From Alphaproteobacteria bacterium (GTDB lineage: Bacteria > Pseudomonadota > Alphaproteobacteria > Micavibrionales > Micavibrionaceae), in contig JAGNKE010000011.1 in NCBI GenBank assembly GCA_018000295.1, forward strand, positions 1-64,000: a stretch of 64,000 bases of DNA, read 5' to 3'. Below, piece by piece: positions 56,986 through 64,000 of this stretch. The notes beneath the pieces were generated by a model. The model made no database searches. It was given only the letters and a program-made list of their open reading frames with translations, and was not told the DNA's origin. A program made the translations under genes and the position numbers. Position 1 is the stretch's first letter, and each line of letters starts with the position of its first letter.

Positions 56986-58434
56986 CTAAACCGCTACAAT
57001 ATTACTGATAACCAAATCCCCGTCCGCGAAAAGCTGGTTGACGTCCAGACCCGTGACGCCCTTGATTCTGGCCGCGACCTCAAAGGATGCGCCGCCATCG
57101 GTTCCGTTGATATCCACGGAGAGGAGGCTGTCGGCGCCGTTTTGCGTTATATGCACGAAGTCCGTAATCGCGTCGGTTAAAGGATCGAAATTCAGAATGT
57201 CCTTGATCTGGATTTTATCGCCCTCGGAAATGCTTAAATCCTGAATTGTGTCGGGCCGATTATAATTGATGCCATCCAGCACGAACAGGTCGGCATCGCT
57301 TCCGCCATTCATCTTGTCGGACCCTTTGCCGCCGTACAGCGTGTCGGCGCCCTCGTTTCCGTAAAGCGCGTCCCAGCCGCTGCCGCCTTGTAAGACATCA
57401 TCGCCCCTCAGGCCGATCAGCGTGTCGTTGAGATAACCGCCCACGTAACGGTCGCCCTCGTCCGTGCCGATATAGAAATCGGCCACGTCATTCACCCGGA
57501 TAGACACTTTAGCAAAATCATGCGCGCCGTACTCATCCAGAAGCTTATAGGTAAAGCTGTCCGTGCCGTAAAAATCGGCTTTCGGGGTGTAGGTGAAATC
57601 GCCACTCTCGGAGAGGATGACCGTGCCGCCCTTGGCGGTTGTCAGCGTCTGGGCCAAGACGTGCAACACATCGCCGTTCGGGTCACTGTCCGGTCCGTGA
57701 CCGTGGTCGGCGAGGACGTTGCCGGAGAGGAGCGTGTCTTCGAGCATGGAGAAGGAGTCGTCTTTAGCGTCCGGCGGACTGTTTTCCCCTAATAACAATC
57801 TAACAGAAGCCGTTGATTGCAGGCCTGTTGAGTCTTCTAGCGTATATTCAAAATAATCCTCGCCCTGAAAATTTGGATCGTCGGGTTTGTATTGAAACTC
57901 CCCAAAGTGACGATCAATAGAACTATTTGTTATCGTAACAACTCCATGTTCTGTTTTGATCGTTGATTTAACCGCTCTTATGTAATCATTATTTGAATCA
58001 TAGTCTGCGCCATTACCATTGTCCTCCAAAAGATTTCCGTAATAACTTTTGGCGATGTTTTCAAAAATTATAACATCATTTTTTGCTACAGGTGGAAGAT
58101 TCACATAAGTATAGTTCTTGATGGTAGCAATATTTTGTGTGGAGTATGTTTCGTCGTTGAAATAATCCTCATAATGATGAAAATTTATGAAGACGTCAGT
58201 GTCAGGGCCATTCGACTTGTATAAAAGCGTGTAACCTACCTGTTCCCAAATATTATAATCAATATTAACACTGAGCATATTCACATTGTGAACGCTTGGG
58301 TTTTTGTTTCCTATGACAAAAGGGCCAGAAATGGGCGGAGTGGTTATATACGTGATATTTTCTAACCAACCATCATTGTACTCCGCTCCTATTCCGAGAT
58401 CACTAACATCAACAACTCTCACAGGTTCCGCCAT
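56986..58434 (-). CDS. Cadherin-like / RTX type I secretion substrate inserted in the flagellar operon
   Basis: 482 residues, no signal peptide. Two bacterial cadherin-like (Big_17/VCBS-type) repeats at about 120-330 with PPVAKND and PPDAKDD starts, then RTX nonapeptides (GYLNDTLIGLRGDDVLQGG and GNEGADTLYGGKGSDKMNGG) at about 345-400, and a C-terminal type I secretion target domain (LFVLDGINYNRPDTIQDLS). The 5' third is visibly AT-rich. It sits between fliE and fliQ on the same strand, where a flagellar gene would normally follow; probably acquired, possibly co-expressed with flagella. No ABC exporter is visible. Confidence 0.85.
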   Translation of the reverse strand: MAEPVRVVDVSDLGIGAEYNDGWLENITYITTPPISGPFVIGNKNPSVHNVNMLSVNIDYNIWEQVGYTLLYKSNGPDTDVFINFHHYEDYFNDETYSTQNIATIKNYTYVNLPPVAKNDVIIFENIAKSYYGNLLEDNGNGADYDSNNDYIRAVKSTIKTEHGVVTITNSSIDRHFGEFQYKPDDPNFQGEDYFEYTLEDSTGLQSTASVRLLLGENSPPDAKDDSFSMLEDTLLSGNVLADHGHGPDSDPNGDVLHVLAQTLTTAKGGTVILSESGDFTYTPKADFYGTDSFTYKLLDEYGAHDFAKVSIRVNDVADFYIGTDEGDRYVGGYLNDTLIGLRGDDVLQGGSGWDALYGNEGADTLYGGKGSDKMNGGSDADLFVLDGINYNRPDTIQDLSISEGDKIQIKDILNFDPLTDAITDFVHITQNGADSLLSVDINGTDGGASFEVAARIKGVTGLDVNQLFADGDLVISNIVAV

Positions 58435-58560
58435 TTTAATGATCCTCTCAGAAAAACTTTTTTGAAATATTTTTTACACTGCCATTTGTTTTGAGCGGCC
58501 TCAACTGTAAAAACAAAAATGCATACGGGATCATTCAGTGATGGGCTCCCCCTCTCCCTG

Positions 58561-58586
58561 CCCTCTCCCCTTGCAGGGTGAGAGGG
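58561..58586. repeat. CCCTCTCCC/GGGAGAGGG-type inverted repeat
   Basis: CCCTCTCCCC, TTGCA, GGGTGAGAGGG: an imperfect hairpin, preceded by another CCCTCTCCC-like run. Resembles the common dispersed repeats of this type in proteobacteria. It sits at the boundary between fliE and the RTX gene. Confidence 0.5.
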
Positions 58587-58605
58587 AAGAAAATTGGCAG
58601 CGGCC

Positions 58606-58926
58606 TTAAATCGGCATCCGCATAATATCCTGATAGGCGGAGATGAGGCGGTCGCGCAGGGCGATCACGGTCTGGAGGGCGAGTTCGGCCTCGGTCACGG
58701 CCTGGACCACGTCGGTCACATCCGCATCGCCGGTTACGGCCTTGGCGGACATTTGCTCCCCGGCCTTGAGCTTGCCGACGGTATTTTCGAGCGATCCGCG
58801 GAGAAAATCCGAGAAGCTGACGCCGCCGTCATCGGCCAGAGACGCGCCCGCCTTGCTCCCCACATTGAGGGAGTTCGTATAGGCCTTCGCGGCGAAGTTC
58901 GGGTCTGTGATTTTATCGGCGGACAT
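58606..58926 (-). CDS. fliE: Flagellar hook-basal body protein FliE
   Basis: 106 residues. FSDFLRGSLENTVGKLKAGE and the C-terminal TEAELALQTVIALRDRLISAYQDIMRMPI match FliE, here broken into two parts. It joins the MS ring to the rod. Start MSADKITDPNF; 39 bp after flgC. Confidence 0.93.
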   Translation of the reverse strand: MSADKITDPNFAAKAYTNSLNVGSKAGASLADDGGVSFSDFLRGSLENTVGKLKAGEQMSAKAVTGDADVTDVVQAVTEAELALQTVIALRDRLISAYQDIMRMPI

Positions 58927-58965
58927 GGCGGGGGACTCCCTGAGTGTTCATACTATACCTGTCGT

Positions 58966-59385
58966 TTACGCCCTTAGCAAATCAATCGTCCGCAGGATCA
59001 GGCCGCGCGCCTGTTCGACGAGACCGAGGTTGGCCTCATAGGATCTTTGCGCCTCACGCATATCCATCATCTCGATGAGCATATTGACGTTGGGCAGCTT
59101 GACGTAACCCGAAGAATCCGCCGCCGGATGGTCGGGCATATATTGCATCGTGAATTCCGCGTTTTTATCCACGCCGATCCTGTCCACCTGCACGAGCTGG
59201 ACGCCCATTTTCTTGTCGAGTTCGTTGGCGAAGCTGATGGTCTGGCGTTTGTAGGGGTCGGAGCCGGGGGTTTTGCCGGTCGTATCCGCGTTGGCGACGT
59301 TTTCCGCAATCACACGGACCCGCGTACCCTGCGCCTTCATGCCGCTGGAGGACACCAGCATTGCGCCTAACATATCTGAACTCAT
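58966..59385 (-). CDS. flgC: Flagellar basal-body rod protein FlgC
   Basis: 139 residues. N-terminal rod domain with VIAENVANADTTG, and the C-terminal NMLIEMMDMREAQRSYEANL helix. The proximal rod subunit. It lies 40 bp after flgB and 39 bp before fliE. Confidence 0.95.
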   Translation of the reverse strand: MSSDMLGAMLVSSSGMKAQGTRVRVIAENVANADTTGKTPGSDPYKRQTISFANELDKKMGVQLVQVDRIGVDKNAEFTMQYMPDHPAADSSGYVKLPNVNMLIEMMDMREAQRSYEANLGLVEQARGLILRTIDLLRA

Positions 59386-59425
59386 GATCCTTCTCCTTCT
59401 TCCCTGCCGTTATCTGACGTTGGCT

Positions 59426-59836
59426 TTATCTGACACCAAGGGCGATTTTCATCATGCCGATCTGCTTCTGATAGAGATTGAGCATGAGGTTGTAATCCAT
59501 GACGTTGCGGCCCGCGCTGAAGAGCTGTTCCTCCATCACCACCGCGTTGCCGACGGGGGCGACTTCGTAGAAAGTTTTCTGCTTGCGGTCATTCGCCTGC
59601 CCCACGGCGCCGCCGGACGGGCCCATATGCATGGGGTCGGTCTGTGCGGGCTGGACGCCCATGCCGCCCGTGACGCCGCTGAGAACCGATCCGAAATCGA
59701 CCGGAGTCAGATCCTTGGGCTTATAGCCCGGCGTGTCGGCGTTGGCGATATTTTCGGCGATAACCTTGTGGCGCTGGCCCAGATAATCGAGCTTGGCACC
59801 GATAGCCTTGAGCAGGCCGATCTCTTGAGTCGACAT
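59426..59836 (-). CDS. flgB: Flagellar basal-body rod protein FlgB
   Basis: 136 residues. VIAENIANADTPGYKPKDL is the rod-protein N-terminal motif, and QLFSAGRNVMDYNLMLNLYQ the C-terminal helix. First gene of the minus-strand operon flgB-flgC-fliE-RTX-fliQ-fliR-flhB-cckA. Divergent from the FhlB-like gene across 79 bp. Confidence 0.95.
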   Translation of the reverse strand: MSTQEIGLLKAIGAKLDYLGQRHKVIAENIANADTPGYKPKDLTPVDFGSVLSGVTGGMGVQPAQTDPMHMGPSGGAVGQANDRKQKTFYEVAPVGNAVVMEEQLFSAGRNVMDYNLMLNLYQKQIGMMKIALGVR

Positions 59837-59915
59837 GACGCATTCCTTACACTAGTCTTTCCACCGGCCCCTTGTTTTTTTATGGCGGGGCGCTGGAGGG
59901 AACCTTGCAGGAACC

Positions 59916-60296
59916 ATGCCAATGACAGACCTTTATGACGACGGGTCGGACCCCGCTGGCGAGCACCCGCTAAAGCCTTTAAATTCAAGGGAAATCCCGA
60001 AAGACAAGACCGCCGTGGCGCTTAAGGAGTCCATGGGCGGGAAAAAAGTGCCGAGGATTGCCGCCGCCGGACGGGGAACGATTGCCGAGCGAATCCTGCA
60101 ACTGGCCTATGAAAACGGGATTTATGTGCGCGAAGACGGCGATCTGGCGCAGCTTCTGGCCAAGATCGAACTGGACAGCCCGATCCCCAGCGAGACGTTT
60201 CCGGCGGTGGGGGAGATCCTTTCGTATGTGTACCGCGCCAACGGCCAACCCGATCCTTTTGACACGGAACGGAATTTTAGTAAGAATGGGGAATAA
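59916..60296 (+). CDS. FlhB C-terminal-like protein (FhlB)
   Basis: 126 residues. The C-terminal part (PRIAAAGRGTIAERILQLAY, ENGIYVREDGDLAQLL, VGEILSYVYRANGQP) aligns with the cytoplasmic switch domain of FlhB without its TM part or NPTH. Such stand-alone FhlB proteins can substitute for FlhB C-terminus in switching. First of the plus-strand flagellar operon. Confidence 0.85.
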   Translation: MPMTDLYDDGSDPAGEHPLKPLNSREIPKDKTAVALKESMGGKKVPRIAAAGRGTIAERILQLAYENGIYVREDGDLAQLLAKIELDSPIPSETFPAVGEILSYVYRANGQPDPFDTERNFSKNGE

Positions 60297-60319
60297 CTGA
60301 CTGAAATCGGTGATATTTT

Positions 60320-60598
60320 ATGAATGCTGGCGGACATCAGGAGACTCTGGAACGGGAGATCGAGAGCCTGTCGGAGATTCTTTCGCAGGCGTTTGAGACT
60401 TTGCGGCAGGGTCATGCCCCGGTTCTTGGCGATCTTGGCTTACGGGTCGAGCGGCTGTGCCGCGATGTTTCGGAATCTGCGCCTAACGTCCGCGAAAGTT
60501 TGCGGCCCCTCCTTGCGGGTCTGATCCAGAGGCTTGATGAGTTGGCGCTGGATATCCAGACCTTCCAGTCAGGCCTTAAGGAGGCGAAGGCGCCATGA
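60320..60598 (+). CDS. Putative flagellar assembly chaperone-like helical protein
   Basis: 92 residues, almost all helical: LEREIESLSEILSQAFETL and a C-terminal LIQRLDELALDIQTFQSGL. The length, helical content and location (between FhlB and fliO) are like FliT/FlgN-type export chaperones, but no sequence signature is recognised, so this is an inference. Overlaps the next gene by 4 bp. Confidence 0.65.
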   Translation: MNAGGHQETLEREIESLSEILSQAFETLRQGHAPVLGDLGLRVERLCRDVSESAPNVRESLRPLLAGLIQRLDELALDIQTFQSGLKEAKAP

Positions 60599-61104
60599 TG
60601 ATGGGGTATCTCACGCGCCGCCGCGCCTATCATATGTTGAAAACCGGGCGGAATCCCAAAGGGCTGTTCAAGCTCATCAAACCCTATATCAAAACCAAGG
60701 ATCCCGATGCGCTTTATCTCTATTCCTGCTTTTCCCTTCCTGAATGGGGGGAGACGGATGAGAGTTTCTTTATGCGGCGGTTTAAATATCTGCGCTTTGC
60801 CGCGCAGGCAGGGCACGCCGAAGCGATTTATGAACTCGGCCTTGTTTTTCACACCGGGTACGGCGGAATTGAGCAGGACAAACGCAAGGCGGCGCAGCAT
60901 TTCAAGGCTGCGGCGGAAAAAGGGCACCCGCAATCGAAACTGTATTATGGACTTGATCTTTTTTATGGATCGTGCGGGATCGAGAAAGATGAGGTTCTTG
61001 GAATCAGCTTTGTTCATCAGGCGGTCGATGACGGCGTTCATGATGCCCGCTATACTCTGAAAAAACTTCTAAAACTCCAAGAGCTTGAGAAAAGCACGTC
61101 ATGA
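60595..61104 (+). CDS. Sel1-repeat protein in the flagellar operon
   Basis: 169 residues. Contains Sel1-like TPR repeats: LRFAAQAGHAEAIYELG, AAQHFKAAAEKGHPQSKLYYG and FVHQAVDDGVHDARYTL, spaced about 36 residues. Cytoplasmic, protein-interaction role. Starts at ATG 60595 overlapping the previous stop, and overlaps fliO by 4 bp, so it is fully embedded in the operon. Confidence 0.8.
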   Translation: MMMGYLTRRRAYHMLKTGRNPKGLFKLIKPYIKTKDPDALYLYSCFSLPEWGETDESFFMRRFKYLRFAAQAGHAEAIYELGLVFHTGYGGIEQDKRKAAQHFKAAAEKGHPQSKLYYGLDLFYGSCGIEKDEVLGISFVHQAVDDGVHDARYTLKKLLKLQELEKSTS

Positions 61105-61421
61105 GTCCGGATGATCTTTTCAGTATCGGGCGTATGCTGGCCGCGCTGGTTTTTGTGCTGGCCCTTATGGGCGGGCTGGCTCTTGTTCTCAAGAGGCTCG
61201 GCCTTTCGGGGATTACTCCTCATATTCAAGGAAAAAAGCGGCTTAAAATCATTGAAACCTTGCCGATTGACTCACGGCGACGCCTTGTTCTCTTCCAGTG
61301 CGACGATGAACAGCATCTGGTCGTTCTGGGCCTATCGGGAGAAACCGTCATTAAAACCGGAATCAAGCCCGTCGCTGACTCACCCGATGCTGTGGATGCT
61401 TCTCAGGAAGCCAATCGTTAA
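61101..61421 (+). CDS. fliO: Flagellar biosynthetic protein FliO
   Basis: 106 residues. One TM helix (MLAALVFVLALMGGLALVL), then GKKRLKIIETLPIDSRRRLV and LFQCDDEQHLVVLGLSGE, the FliO cytoplasmic signature. It assists FliP assembly; fliP follows 51 bp later from the preferred start. Confidence 0.9.
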   Translation: MSPDDLFSIGRMLAALVFVLALMGGLALVLKRLGLSGITPHIQGKKRLKIIETLPIDSRRRLVLFQCDDEQHLVVLGLSGETVIKTGIKPVADSPDAVDASQEANR

Positions 61422-61472
61422 TCTTTCTTGCCTGGTTTTGAGCGTGTACGATTTTCTTCAGGCAAGCGATTC

Positions 61473-62267
61473 ATGTTTTTTAATTATTTCAGCCCGGATG
61501 TTCGTTCTGCGCGAGGATTTCATTGTTCTCTGCGTTTTCTGGCTTTTTGTTTTCTTATTGCGCTTGCGTTTTACTGTACGCCCGCTGTAGCGCAGAATAT
61601 TTCCATCGATTTCGGTGAAGAGGGCGATGCTACGGCCAGCGGACGGATTATTCAGATCGTTGCGTTGCTGACTGTCCTGTCTCTTGCTCCTTCTATCCTG
61701 ATCATGATGACGTGCTTCACGCGGATTGTCATCGTTCTGTCATTTTTGCGGACAGCGATCGGTATCCAGCAAACCCCGCCTAATACCGTCATGATTTCAC
61801 TGGCCCTGTTTCTTACGCTTTTTATTATGACTCCGACACTTCAGGCCGCCTATGATGCCGGGATCAAGCCCCTGATCGACGGGCATATCGACGAAGTCAC
61901 GGCTTTTGACAAGACCACCGCGCCGTTCAAAACCTTTATGCTGGCCAATACGCGTCCGAAAGACCTCGATCTTTTTGTGGAGTTGAGTAAATCCGGCCCG
62001 TTCGACTCGCCACAGGCGATCCCGCTTCAGATCGTGATTCCCTCGTTTATGATCTCGGAATTGCACCGCGCATTTGAGATAGGCTTTATGCTGTTTCTGC
62101 CGTTTTTGATTATTGACCTTGTAACCGCCTCCATCCTGATGTCCATGGGCATGATGATGCTTCCGCCCGTGACGGTTTCACTGCCGTTTAAGATTATTTT
62201 CTTTGTCCTCGTGGAGGGTTGGTCGCTGTTGTGCGGGGCACTGGTTCAGAGCTTTGATATACCGTAG
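61473..62267 (+). CDS. fliP: Flagellar export-gate protein FliP
   Basis: About 264 residues. A cleavable signal-like helix (RFLAFCFLIALAFYCTPAVA) then the canonical FliP core: LAPSILIMMTCFTRIVIVLS, LRTAIGIQQTPPNTVMISLA, and the C-terminal GMMMLPPVTVSLPFKIIFF. ATG 61473 has AGGCAAG upstream; TTG 61428 is longer but less likely. The start of the export-gate pentamer. Confidence 0.95.
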   Translation: MFFNYFSPDVRSARGFHCSLRFLAFCFLIALAFYCTPAVAQNISIDFGEEGDATASGRIIQIVALLTVLSLAPSILIMMTCFTRIVIVLSFLRTAIGIQQTPPNTVMISLALFLTLFIMTPTLQAAYDAGIKPLIDGHIDEVTAFDKTTAPFKTFMLANTRPKDLDLFVELSKSGPFDSPQAIPLQIVIPSFMISELHRAFEIGFMLFLPFLIIDLVTASILMSMGMMMLPPVTVSLPFKIIFFVLVEGWSLLCGALVQSFDIP

Positions 62268-62502
62268 TCTTTCTTGTAAGACTAGAAAGTGTCAAAAAAA
62301 CAGCCGCAATCGTTATTATTAACAAGAAGAGCAAAATGGTTATTTGTGAGTCTTTTCTCTTATTGATTAGTTGCCGTTGGTACTCGTAAAATATAATGGA
62401 TTGCATATCATCTTCGCTGTGCGAAGCATCAGGTTCAGGGCTTGCCTGTTTGTTCTGCTCCGCCTGTCGTTTTTTTCTCAACGGTTTCCGACTTATAGCC
62501 AT
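62194..62502 (-). CDS. Hypothetical single-pass membrane protein
   Basis: Up to 102 residues: a basic, polar N-terminus (SRKPLRKKRQAEQNKQAS), one TM helix (ITILLFLLIITIAAVFLTL) and a polar tail. It overlaps the fliP 3' end by 74 bp and the TPR gene 3' end by 68 bp; the shorter start at 62406 (MQSIIFYEYQRQ) avoids the second overlap. AT-rich central part. No family known. Confidence 0.45.
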   Translation of the reverse strand: MAISRKPLRKKRQAEQNKQASPEPDASHSEDDMQSIIFYEYQRQLINKRKDSQITILLFLLIITIAAVFLTLSSLTRKTTVYQSSEPVPRTTATNPPRGQRK

Positions 62503-64000
62503 CTAAAAAATCCTTAAATAAATCCACTTCCGAGACCACGGATAATAATGTCTCCCGGTCAGCAAGAACCGTGTTGCGCCGAGGGCGCGTAATTACCTCG
62601 AACTGATGGGCCATGGAAGATGTCGCCATCAGCTTGTGATATTTTTCGCGTAAATTGGCAATGGCGATCCGGTCGTTCGAAAGGTTGAGCGCTACAGCCA
62701 GATTCATAATAACCTGTGCCTGCTTTTCCGTCAAAGTTCCATCCGCCCCGGGCCTCTGGTCCTCCAGCACCTGATTGAGCGCGTCGGCGGCCTCCGCCCA
62801 ATAGCCAGCCTGCCAGGAGATATCGGCCCGAAGGCGGTTGACATCGGGGGCGGCGCTTATATTCTTCAGCAAAGCCAGAGCCTGCTCGGGTTGATTGTCC
62901 TGCGCTAAAGCGCGGCTCCGCAGCAGGGTCATTGCGCGGACCGTTTCCTCCTTTTCCAGGCCTTCGGGGATCAGGCCAAGGGATTCCTGCATTTTACCTA
63001 AGGTCTGCATGGCCTTTTGCGGCTGGCGATCAAGAAGATAAATTGATGCTAATCTTTTGGCGACCTGCAGTTTTTCCTCACCTTTCAGTCGGTGGTTGAC
63101 CTGATTTTCCAGTAATTTTGCTGCACGGGCCAAGAGGTCGGCGTTGACCAGATGTTCGGCAAGATTGCGGACCAAACGGTCGCCGGGTTCTCCGGGCGGG
63201 GTCAGTTCGGTGAATTGCTCGTACAGCGCCACGGCATCGAGGGCGCTGAGCTTTTTGAGATCGGCCCCGAGGAAAAGATCGGTGAAGGTCTTGCTCATAT
63301 CCGCGGATACCCGACGCCCGAGTTCCGTTTCTCCGGCGACTTCAGAGGCATCGCGCATAATACCGAGCCCTTTAACGTATTCTTTTTTCTTGAAATAGGC
63401 GTTGCCGAGCCAGTAATTGACCAGAGCCTCGACCTCGTCGCCCCGCCAAGCGTAACGCAGCCTTTCGAGGCGGTCGATCGCTTTTTCATTGGTAATCGTC
63501 CCCTCCTCATCCAGCAGGCGCGTGATGGCCAACCCGGATTTGACGCGGAAATAATCATCCTTTCCTGTTTCCAGTTCCTTCCAGATATCGAGCGCCTTCT
63601 GCTTCTGACCTTTCTGACGGGCGGATTCCCCGCGCAGATAGGATAAAGCGGCGCGCATGGGCTCGTCCAATTCGTCCTTGTAGTACTCGACGAGGGCCAG
63701 AAGCTCGTCGGCCTTATCGATCCGGCCCGCCCGGAGCAGGACTTCGGAGAGAACAAGGGCCACACGGCGGCTAACGAGGCCGGGATATTCATAGAAAGCG
63801 GCGAGATTTTCGGGCAGGACGTTTATGGCCTGCTGCCAGTCGCCAAGATCGGCCAGGACGTATGCTTTCCAGTATCCGATTTCCTGATAGGGTTTGAGTT
63901 CCTCGCGCTGGAGGTCGGCCAAAGCAACATCGGTCTTGCCGTCAAAGGCATTGGCCATGCCGCGCAGTGCGATAAATTCAGGATTTTTTTTGATATCCGG
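62435..64000 (-). CDS. TPR-like repeat protein, 5' part beyond the window
   Basis: At least 521 residues visible, with no stop up to the window edge (reading PDIKKNPEFIALRGMANAF at the edge), so the gene starts outside. Repeated helical units typical of TPR: YWKAYVLADLGDWQQAINVL, AGRIDKADELLALVEYYKDE, and SWQAGYWAEAADALNQVLED. The C-terminal region ends FKDFLDGYKSETVEKK. Convergent with fliP. A flagellum-related role is possible from the neighbours but is not shown by the sequence. Confidence 0.75.
   Translation of the reverse strand, partial: PDIKKNPEFIALRGMANAFDGKTDVALADLQREELKPYQEIGYWKAYVLADLGDWQQAINVLPENLAAFYEYPGLVSRRVALVLSEVLLRAGRIDKADELLALVEYYKDELDEPMRAALSYLRGESARQKGQKQKALDIWKELETGKDDYFRVKSGLAITRLLDEEGTITNEKAIDRLERLRYAWRGDEVEALVNYWLGNAYFKKKEYVKGLGIMRDASEVAGETELGRRVSADMSKTFTDLFLGADLKKLSALDAVALYEQFTELTPPGEPGDRLVRNLAEHLVNADLLARAAKLLENQVNHRLKGEEKLQVAKRLASIYLLDRQPQKAMQTLGKMQESLGLIPEGLEKEETVRAMTLLRSRALAQDNQPEQALALLKNISAAPDVNRLRADISWQAGYWAEAADALNQVLEDQRPGADGTLTEKQAQVIMNLAVALNLSNDRIAIANLREKYHKLMATSSMAHQFEVITRPRRNTVLADRETLLSVVSEVDLFKDFLDGYKSETVEKKTTGGAEQTGKP

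Overview
The window looks like a chromosomal stretch of an alphaproteobacterium of moderate GC content. The evidence is gene content and order: a CckA kinase directly downstream of flgBC-fliE-fliQR-flhB, a TrcR (DUF1013) regulator, DUF1192, DUF465 and DUF1285 proteins, a cca-DUF1285 / MoxR-DUF58-DUF4159 block, petABC, an NDUFAF5-type methyltransferase, an slt/dapA/smpB neighbourhood, and GTTC-N7-GTTC-type SOS boxes in front of recA. The branch cannot be fixed from sequence alone; a Micavibrio-like or Rhodospirillales-like lineage is my guess. No phage, insertion sequence, integrase or CRISPR array is visible.

Layout. 1-1.3 kb: the end of a probably damaged KdpD-type kinase, kdpE, and a relic of an FAD-dependent oxidoreductase. 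1.4-8.5 kb: an envelope/sensing block with an RTX-repeat protein, a QseBC/PmrAB-like two-component system, a PepSY protein, an LbtU-like outer-membrane barrel and an adenylate cyclase; near-identical CTTAAG-type operators precede the RTX gene and the PepSY gene. 8.5-27.5 kb: mostly housekeeping (tRNA-Leu, DsbB, HNH nuclease, esterase, LpxR-like deacylase, HerA-like ATPase, MetC, nitrilase, GrxC, UbiH-like, ComF, methyltransferases, GloB, GuaC, TrcR), with an orphan Imm7 immunity gene. 27.8-35.6 kb: DUF924, the bc1 complex, TrmL, HemF, an ATP-grasp protein, CCA transferase and DUF1285. 35.6-42.4 kb: a MoxR-DUF58-BatA/DUF4159-VWA/GATase operon. 42.5-51.2 kb: an AT-rich orphan gene, a hybrid kinase with a LuxR-type regulator, Slt, DapA, SmpB, an isochorismatase-like hydrolase and RecA. 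51.2-62.3 kb: an AT-rich gap with small cargo genes, then cckA and two divergent flagellar operons, interrupted by a second RTX/cadherin-like gene. 62.2-64 kb: a small membrane protein and a TPR protein cut by the window edge.

How the genes fit together. The RR/HK pair at 3.3-5.3 kb probably controls its own PepSY-led operon, the neighbouring RTX gene and perhaps the divergent barrel gene. The flagellar operons supply the export gate (FliO, FliP, FliQ, FliR, FlhB, an FhlB-like protein) and proximal rod (FlgB, FlgC, FliE), next to the cell-cycle kinase CckA. The bc1 operon carries an unusual cytochrome b with an inserted segment of about 90 residues.

The most unusual items are the shared operator, the cytochrome b insert, the 1009-residue methyltransferase with a degenerate Nudix-like middle and acidic tail, two related mini membrane proteins at 9.3-10 kb, the RTX gene inside the flagellar operon, and AT-rich orphan genes (one a clear Imm7 homologue) in gaps between conserved blocks. 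I did not find a convincing complete new system.
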